Part shown: piece by piece, positions 59,283-64,000 of the stretch
How positions within the stretch are numbered: the first letter of the stretch is position 1
Layout of the letters: every line of letters begins with the position of its first letter
Source: Owenweeksia sp.
Lineage (GTDB): Bacteria; Bacteroidota; Bacteroidia; Flavobacteriales; Schleiferiaceae
NCBI GenBank assembly: GCA_002695025.1
Contig: NZNV01000033.1
Coordinates: forward strand, 40,066 to 104,065
Direction of reading: 5' to 3'
DNA length: 64,000 bases
Position numbers and translations under genes: made by a program
Notes under the pieces: generated by a model
Told to the model about the DNA's origin: nothing
Databases searched by the model: none
What the model saw: the letters and a program-made list of their open reading frames with translations, nothing else

Positions 59283-59696
59283 ATGGACCGTATAGAATTC
59301 CTGAAGACCGCCAGCAGCGCAGCCGTATTACTATGCCTGGGCATCAGCCTGGAAAGCTGCTCTAAGGATGATGACAAAAAAGACCTGGCCTCCAATCCCT
59401 TTTCCTTTACCATCACCGAATCGCCTTTTAACGCTTTGGAGAATGACGGGGGCTGGTTGTTGCACCCTGAGCAGGATGTGCTATTGGTGAACGTAGGTGG
59501 CAACATCCGTGCGTTTACCAGCGTATGTACCCATACCGGCTGCTCACGGCAATGGTCATTTCCCAGTGGCAACTTTCGTTGTGGTTGTCATGGTTCTACG
59601 TTCAACACCAATGGTAATGTAGTGAGCGGCCCGGCCAACGGCAGCCTGGCGGAATTTAAGGTAGAGCGCTCCGGGGATACGGTTACTATTTCCTGA
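59283..59696 (+). CDS. Rieske 2Fe-2S lipoprotein
   Basis: 137 aa. A lipoprotein-like start (residues 8-24, ending SLESC, then SKDDDKK) carries a compact Rieske domain. Cluster ligands: Cys and His in VCTHTGCSRQW, then Cys and His in FRCGCHGSTFN; the disulfide cysteines in both loops are present. It is too short for a bc1/b6f Rieske subunit, so probably a periplasmic or outer-membrane electron carrier of unknown partner. Stands alone between a terminator and a converging TraB gene. Confidence 0.92.
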   Translation: MDRIEFLKTASSAAVLLCLGISLESCSKDDDKKDLASNPFSFTITESPFNALENDGGWLLHPEQDVLLVNVGGNIRAFTSVCTHTGCSRQWSFPSGNFRCGCHGSTFNTNGNVVSGPANGSLAEFKVERSGDTVTIS

Positions 59697-59761
59697 TCTG
59701 TTTCTTCTGGCTGTAGTGCCTCGCTGTGGCCTTATGCCATTTGGACATTAAGCTGATAAGC

Positions 59762-59784
59762 AAGCGTAGCGAGACGCTACGCTT
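59762..59784. repeat. Perfect hairpin between convergent genes
   Basis: AAGCGTAGCG (59762-59771), AGA, CGCTACGCTT (59775-59784). Ten-bp stem without a T-run. Lies between the Rieske and TraB genes and may be a transcription stop or a repeat element. Confidence 0.7.
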
Positions 59785-59829
59785 AGAGGGGGACCGCATT
59801 GGCATTTAGGTACTGTTGTTAGGCTTTTT

Positions 59830-60723
59830 CTATTTTACCGGTACCGGTGTTATGGTATATCCCAATTTTTCCAATTGGTTTAGCAATCCGCATTCGTACA
59901 TTAAATGGCTTAGGCCCACTGCAATAAAGCAATTCTTTTCTTTAATTAAACCGGTAATTGTCATCATCCATTGCTCGTTCCGCTCCGTTAAAACCAGGGT
60001 ATTTCCGCAGGGGCGGTTTAATTGGTAATCTATTTCCATTTGGGCATACCAGGAGGTTTCCTCACAGCTATTCACGTCTTTGCTCCGGATCTTGGCAACA
60101 ATGTTGGCAAGCCTTCTCTTATGGATCCTTTTAGGCATGCCCTCCACATCTTTATTAAGCAGGGCTATTTGCTCTTCGGTAGTTTCAAGTCCGTACCGAT
60201 CCATATTCAGCTCAACGGCTTTGAAACCTATATAATCATCCAGGGATAAAGACGTATCATTAGCGTCTTTATGCAAGCATAGCTGTTGTTTAAAATACCT
60301 ATTGAGAAAAACATACATCTCGGTGGCGGTCATTTTACGGTAATCAGTAGGACTGCTAGCAAAGAGGTTATTAATGAAGGACAAGTCTTTCTTAGTTAAG
60401 TATTTCTCCCACTTCGTAAGGGTTGTTCTCCGGTTGATAATATCCTGAGCCCTTTCTCCCTGAATATTCAGGTTTTCCTTGATCAAAAACTCGCTATCTG
60501 CCAGGGCCTGGTTGGCTTTGGTTAGGGGGTCAAAAAATGATTTCCCAAAGGCGTGGTGGGTACCAAACAAATACGAAACTTTAGAAGAGGTGCCGGAGCT
60601 TATCTTAAACAATACCGTGTTGAGGGAATCGGTAATGCCTGTGGTTTGGGCCTGTACAATGCTTAGTGGGATCACACCCAACAGGGCCCACCATAGTATT
60701 ATGAATGCTTTGTTCAGTCCCAT
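59830..60723 (-). CDS. TraB/GumN family protein, secreted
   Basis: 297 aa. Signal peptide (about 1-25, ending IVQAQ), then the TraB fold: VSYLFGTHHAFGKSFFDPLT (GTxH motif), a helical middle with KWEKYLTKKDLSFINNLF and NMDRYGLETTEEQIALL, and an end RNEQWMMTITGLIKEKNCFI with VGLSHLMYECGLL (Gly-x-x-His motif). TraB/GumN proteins are metallo-type hydrolases related to Tiki; the two His motifs are present. It follows the frameshifted gene 60714-61608 with 10-nt overlap, so one operon. Confidence 0.87.
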   Translation of the reverse strand: MGLNKAFIILWWALLGVIPLSIVQAQTTGITDSLNTVLFKISSGTSSKVSYLFGTHHAFGKSFFDPLTKANQALADSEFLIKENLNIQGERAQDIINRRTTLTKWEKYLTKKDLSFINNLFASSPTDYRKMTATEMYVFLNRYFKQQLCLHKDANDTSLSLDDYIGFKAVELNMDRYGLETTEEQIALLNKDVEGMPKRIHKRRLANIVAKIRSKDVNSCEETSWYAQMEIDYQLNRPCGNTLVLTERNEQWMMTITGLIKEKNCFIAVGLSHLMYECGLLNQLEKLGYTITPVPVK

Positions 60724-61608
60724 ACGGCCTTTATATCGTTTTCATTTTTATATAAAACCAAATAAGGCGCTGGCGTACTTCCGTCAAAAACCAGCCGGGA
60801 TGAGAACAACAGTTTATCACTACTCCAAAACGCTACCCAATGAGGTGTAAAGGGTTCTGAATGCTGAAGCAGGGTTTGCTGCTTTCCATTTTCATCGATC
60901 AGTTCAAAGGACCTTTTTCCCCAGTATGCTAAAAGCAGCTTCCCGTTTTTATAATCGGCATCAAATATTTGGTTCCTGTTCAAGGGTGCATCCTTTACCT
61001 TGTCATCCAGCAATTGATCCCATTCCTGTACTATGCTTCCATTTTTGCCGGGTTAAATAACAAGCGTTATCGCCTAACAGGAGAAGCTGGTTATTCTCAA
61101 CAGCCCGTATCCTCTTTATGGCCTGTTTAAAGTCAAAGTATTTGGTGGGGGTTCCGCCTTTTTGCAGCGTGTACACATCAGGGTACTGGCCAAAAACCAT
61201 TTGGAGGTCCGATAGCATAAAAAAGCCTCCTTCCCCAATACGCCAGTCATCTTTAAACCAGTCCCAGATAACTTCAGGCTTTTCTCCGATAGTTGCTTTC
61301 AGCACCCGTACTTCAAAACCTTCCGTAGCTCTAAGGTATTTTCTTTCAATAATATAAATCTCACTTTCACGACTGTACAGCATATAATCGCTTGCAGGGT
61401 ATTGGGACCGGATAAACAGTTCCGGTTGAGAATTTTTATTCCAGATCATGATGCAGGCTTTATGATCCGGGTCATCTACCGGGTTGATATAAGGCCAGAG
61501 AACATGATCCCCTACTATGATCATAGTACCGGTTGGGTGCGCAAACGCAGCACTTGAAATAAGTGCGCAGGCCAGCAAAATAATGGCAGCAAACTTCTTT
61601 GGATCCAT
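60714..61608 (-). pseudogene. Secreted propeller-like protein split by a frameshift
   Basis: Signal peptide (MDPKKFAAIILLACALISSA) and frame one run to 61003 (ending in SIAG). Frame two continues in 60714-61013. Joined, the sequence flows from LLLLGDNACYLTRQ into NGSIVQEWDQLLDDKVKDA and to the end KAVWD. Removing one base from the T-run at 61042-61046 (A-run on the coding strand) restores one frame of 297 aa. The repeated Trp/Asp-rich strands suggest a small beta-propeller or sandwich, unnamed. Either a real frameshift mutation or an assembly/sequencing error. Upstream is a palindromic operator-like site (61630-61660). Confidence 0.65.
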
Positions 61609-61944
61609 TTTTCAAATTACCGTCAGGGCGGGTGTACGTTTATACAAGCTTTATACACCCACTGAACAGGGAAGCTTATTTAGCTGCAAGATAGTTGGTT
61701 ACTTTTTATTGGCCGTAGTGTTCAGCAGGCTAATTACCTAGGGTGCGTGCGGTTTATTTTGCAATGCAGGCGCTTAATTGCCTTAAAAAATCAGTCCCGT
61801 TTACGTGGTTATGGTTTTTGCCCATTCTCACCATGATGGTATGGCCATTAGGGTTTACATACACATACTACCAATATGCCCTCCGGCATAAAATCTCCCC
61901 AAGCCGTTCCAGTTGCCTTCATTAAGGTACAACCGTCCTATTTT
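61609..61944. other. Intergenic region with an operator-like inverted repeat
   Basis: About 340 nt. GGGTGTA (61630-61636) and TACACCC (61654-61660) are a 7-bp inverted repeat 21 nt upstream of the 61608 start. A plus-strand frame of 60 codons (61743-61925) has two hydrophobic stretches but no supporting context and is not annotated. Confidence 0.4.
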
Positions 61945-62547
61945 TTATGGCCGGTATTTTTTTTGTTTTTGGGGATATCCATAAAGTTCCCATGGTGTTT
62001 TATCTCCATGACCTGTCCGCTCAAGCAGGTAATTTATTAATTCAGTCTTTATCATGGATGGATTGGTCGCCATCTCAAACGTGTTGGTCTCCCAGGCGAT
62101 GAGCTTATCTGGTAAATAGATATAAACCAAATAGCGGGTGGGAAATAAGGGTTTCATTTCTTCCCAGGTTGTGTCTTTCTCAATCACAGTGGCTGTAAAT
62201 GCTGGCTGCGCTTTTTGCCATTGAATACTGTCTTTTGAATTGACAAACCTGTCCCAATGAAAGGATTTCAATACAAGAGTGTCGGGGTAACTATGGTAGT
62301 TGCTATTCATGAAACTACCAGTGCTACCATCTCCTTTGGTGTATAGCACTTTAACTGATTTTACTATTCTTGAGCCACTTGATGGAATTTCAGTAATGGT
62401 CAATATGGTATCTGAAACATTTTTCAAGTCCAGGACCATTTCAGATTCCATGGCCTGGATATTTATTCTTTGAGCCTGCTTGTGCGGAGAACAAGACCAA
62501 ACACAAATCGTCAAAATGATTATTATGGAACTAAAACCTCCTTTCAT
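61945..62547 (-). CDS. Lipoprotein, unknown
   Basis: 200 aa from ATG 62547 (longer starts at 62562 and 62553 are possible). Lipoprotein signal: GGFSSIIIILTICVWSC, then SPHKQAQRI. The mature domain is beta-rich with NVSDTILTITEIPSSG, SFHWDRFVNSKDSIQWQKA and a late helix (MIKTELINYLLERTGH). It ends lysine-rich. No named domain. Located 45 nt after the next upstream gene, probably co-transcribed. Confidence 0.65.
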   Translation of the reverse strand: MKGGFSSIIIILTICVWSCSPHKQAQRINIQAMESEMVLDLKNVSDTILTITEIPSSGSRIVKSVKVLYTKGDGSTGSFMNSNYHSYPDTLVLKSFHWDRFVNSKDSIQWQKAQPAFTATVIEKDTTWEEMKPLFPTRYLVYIYLPDKLIAWETNTFEMATNPSMIKTELINYLLERTGHGDKTPWELYGYPQKQKKYRP

Positions 62548-62592
62548 TACCATTACACCCAATACATTGGAATCCCAAGGGAAATTAGTTTT

Positions 62593-63231
62593 TTAGTCAA
62601 AATCAATTGCTTCCCTTCCGGGTATGGTTTCAATATTCACTGATGGCTCTTTGAACGGTATACGAGGATCTTTCAGTTTTTGAGTATGTTCCCCTAATGC
62701 AAATCCCATCTTGTACCCCTGGTTATCCGATGTTGTCAAATACACATTGTCATAATCCGTATCATCACTGGGAATGTATAGCATAACCAATTTGTTTACA
62801 ATCCCTTCTTTAACCCACTCATCTCCAGGTTTAGTTGTAGTCCATCCAAACACTTTTGGGTTGTGAGTAATGTTCTCAGCATAATGCAGGTAATTGATAA
62901 AATAGCAATACATCTCAAATCCAATATCGTACGGGAATGTGACAAGACTCTTGCTTTCAGAGATTTCCGTTAATCTCGGCAATGCCTTAAAGGAGTCCTT
63001 ATTGTACATATTGCAGAACTGAGTGATTGCTTGTTTGATATCACTCACCGAGCCGTTCTCAATAACAACCAGCTTGTCATTCTTTACTGGCAAAGTCGGT
63101 TTACTTGATTTTACTGGTCTTTTGGTATTGGAGATATCAAAACTGGCTGACTTTGAAAAAAGAAGCTTTCTTACGATTAACCATCCCACTATGCCTATAA
63201 CCAGAATTACTAGTATCGTTTGATCATCCAT
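62593..63231 (-). CDS. Membrane-anchored protein, unknown
   Basis: 212 aa. A single N-terminal helix (residues 5-22, TILVILVIGIVGWLIVRKLL) anchors a soluble domain. It carries KLVVIENGSVSDIKQAITQF, VTFPYDIGFEMYCYFINYL, NPKVFGWTTTKPGDEWVKEG and MGFALGEHTQKLKDPRIPF. Not recognised as a family. Same strand and close to the lipoprotein gene downstream. Confidence 0.65.
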   Translation of the reverse strand: MDDQTILVILVIGIVGWLIVRKLLFSKSASFDISNTKRPVKSSKPTLPVKNDKLVVIENGSVSDIKQAITQFCNMYNKDSFKALPRLTEISESKSLVTFPYDIGFEMYCYFINYLHYAENITHNPKVFGWTTTKPGDEWVKEGIVNKLVMLYIPSDDTDYDNVYLTTSDNQGYKMGFALGEHTQKLKDPRIPFKEPSVNIETIPGREAIDFD

Positions 63232-63464
63232 TGGTTAGCTTTGAATTGATAGTACATATCCTTCTGCGCTTTCAGGCATTTTTATAGTCGTTTACTATTT
63301 AGCCGTTACAGATCAAAGTAAATAAAACCGCTCTTACCAGCCCACTTAAAAGTCGGGTACTGGTGAAAAGATGACGCCAGACATGGTCACGGCCTTATTC
63401 ACCGGTTACCTAGAAGTTCTGACCCGCACAACGAAAAACCCGCACGGATCGCTCTTTGGGAGCC

Positions 63465-63923
63465 CTATTTTTCAGCCAGTTCCCTGAGTTTATGCAAGGC
63501 CTTGGGCCAGGCGGTATTAAAATAATCGAGGAAGTCTTCCGTTACATCAATGTCCACAGTTACCGTGGTCATACCTTCCTGCTCCTGGAAAGTATAATTT
63601 TCCAGTCCGCCCGCCCATTTTTCCACTTCCGGGCCTTCGGTAATTTCAATGTCACCGTCTAAGATCCCATAATGGTGAATGGAAACAAACTGAAAAGGAA
63701 GGTTCTCGGCAATTTCGGATACCATGCCGCCCCGTTTTCCATTTTCATCCGTTCCCACAAAATAGATCTTGCTGCCCTTTTCCCAGCTTCCTTCGTAGGT
63801 GGAAGTAGGATTGAATTCAGCCGTCCATTGCTCAAAGCTGCCTTTATCGCCTATGCCCAACATGCTGCGGTACACCTTCTCAGCGGGGGCGTGTATGTCT
63901 TGTTTGAATTGTAGTTTTTTCAT
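63465..63923 (-). CDS. SRPBCC/AHSA1-domain protein
   Basis: 152 aa, cytoplasmic. START-like helix-grip fold: QFKQDIHAPAEKVYRSMLG at the start, FEQWTAEFNPTSTYEGSWE, KIYFVGTDENGKRGGMVSEI, FQFVSIHHYGILDGD and a long final helix FLDYFNTAWPKALHKLREL. AHSA1-type SRPBCC proteins bind hydrophobic ligands or assist other proteins; the ligand is unknown. ATG 63923; the next 77 nt to the window edge carry no gene I can support. Confidence 0.87.
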   Translation of the reverse strand: MKKLQFKQDIHAPAEKVYRSMLGIGDKGSFEQWTAEFNPTSTYEGSWEKGSKIYFVGTDENGKRGGMVSEIAENLPFQFVSIHHYGILDGDIEITEGPEVEKWAGGLENYTFQEQEGMTTVTVDIDVTEDFLDYFNTAWPKALHKLRELAEK

Positions 63924-64000
63924 GCTTTACAGTATCGTTACATTTTGATGATACACTGGATAAAACCGCCTATGGGTACACAGGGGCTAAATCTCCTTCA

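Noticed and set aside
61743..61925. 60-codon plus-strand frame with hydrophobic segments
   Set aside because: Possible small membrane protein, but no promoter, no partner and no recognisable motif; not listed as a gene.

Overview
The window looks like chromosome from a member of the Bacteroidota, most likely the order Flavobacteriales. The evidence is internal: promoters have the Bacteroidota -7 box (TAnnTTTG) just upstream of many starts, several secreted proteins end in type IX secretion (T9SS) sorting domains, and there are a GLPGLI-family protein, a DUF4199 protein, an OMP-barrel receptor with a CarboxypepD-like domain, and many small lipoproteins. Base composition is fairly balanced. No tRNA or rRNA gene was seen.

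Left part (1-31300): mostly short housekeeping and envelope operons. In order these are a partial ornithine aminotransferase, an Fe-S-less RlmD-like RNA methyltransferase, a small membrane exporter and CDF metal transporter, an esterase, an RDD membrane protein, an outer-membrane receptor with a GLPGLI partner, a TPMT-like methyltransferase, a glycosyltransferase, a phosphoribosyltransferase, a carotenoid pair (crtZ plus lycopene cyclase), queE, a flavodoxin-like reductase, a tiny protein made of two T9SS domains, a C1 peptidase, hydrolases, a membrane LuxR/DUF4199 pair, a DsbA-like protein, a beta-helix T9SS protein, a carbonic anhydrase, a PQQ-type sugar dehydrogenase with a T9SS tail, and an alpha/beta hydrolase broken by one amber codon.

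Centre (31378-40204): a complete type II-C CRISPR-Cas locus. cas9, cas1 and cas2 lie on the minus strand. A REP-associated transposase gene, itself frameshifted, sits inside the cas operon. The array of 35 repeats (31603-34028) follows cas2. A tracrRNA gene lies on the plus strand divergent from cas9 (about 39841-39921) and pairs with the 5' half of the repeat. This fixes crRNA transcription as plus strand, towards the cas genes. The repeats fall into blocks: a truncated remnant, two oversized units carrying a 47-nt insertion with a 7-bp target duplication, 11 repeats of one variant and 22 of another. Each 36-nt repeat contains a Bacteroidota-like promoter (TTG, 19 nt, GATCTTTG), a plausible clade-specific version of the repeat-borne promoters known from Neisseria and Campylobacter II-C arrays. 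REP-like palindromes of two families are scattered through the locus.

Right part (40205-64000): small secreted proteins, an AIM24-family protein, pcm, a surface-polysaccharide group (Gfo/Idh/MocA oxidoreductase, lipoprotein, sugar-phosphate transferase, YkgJ-like cysteine-cluster protein), a NamZ-type muramidase divergent from a LolC/E-like permease, cystathionine beta-synthase with a periplasmic-binding-like protein, an XRE/S24 regulator, pyrD, smpB, a MacAB-like export operon, a Rieske lipoprotein, a TraB/GumN protein with a frameshifted neighbour, and small hypothetical proteins ending with an SRPBCC-domain protein.
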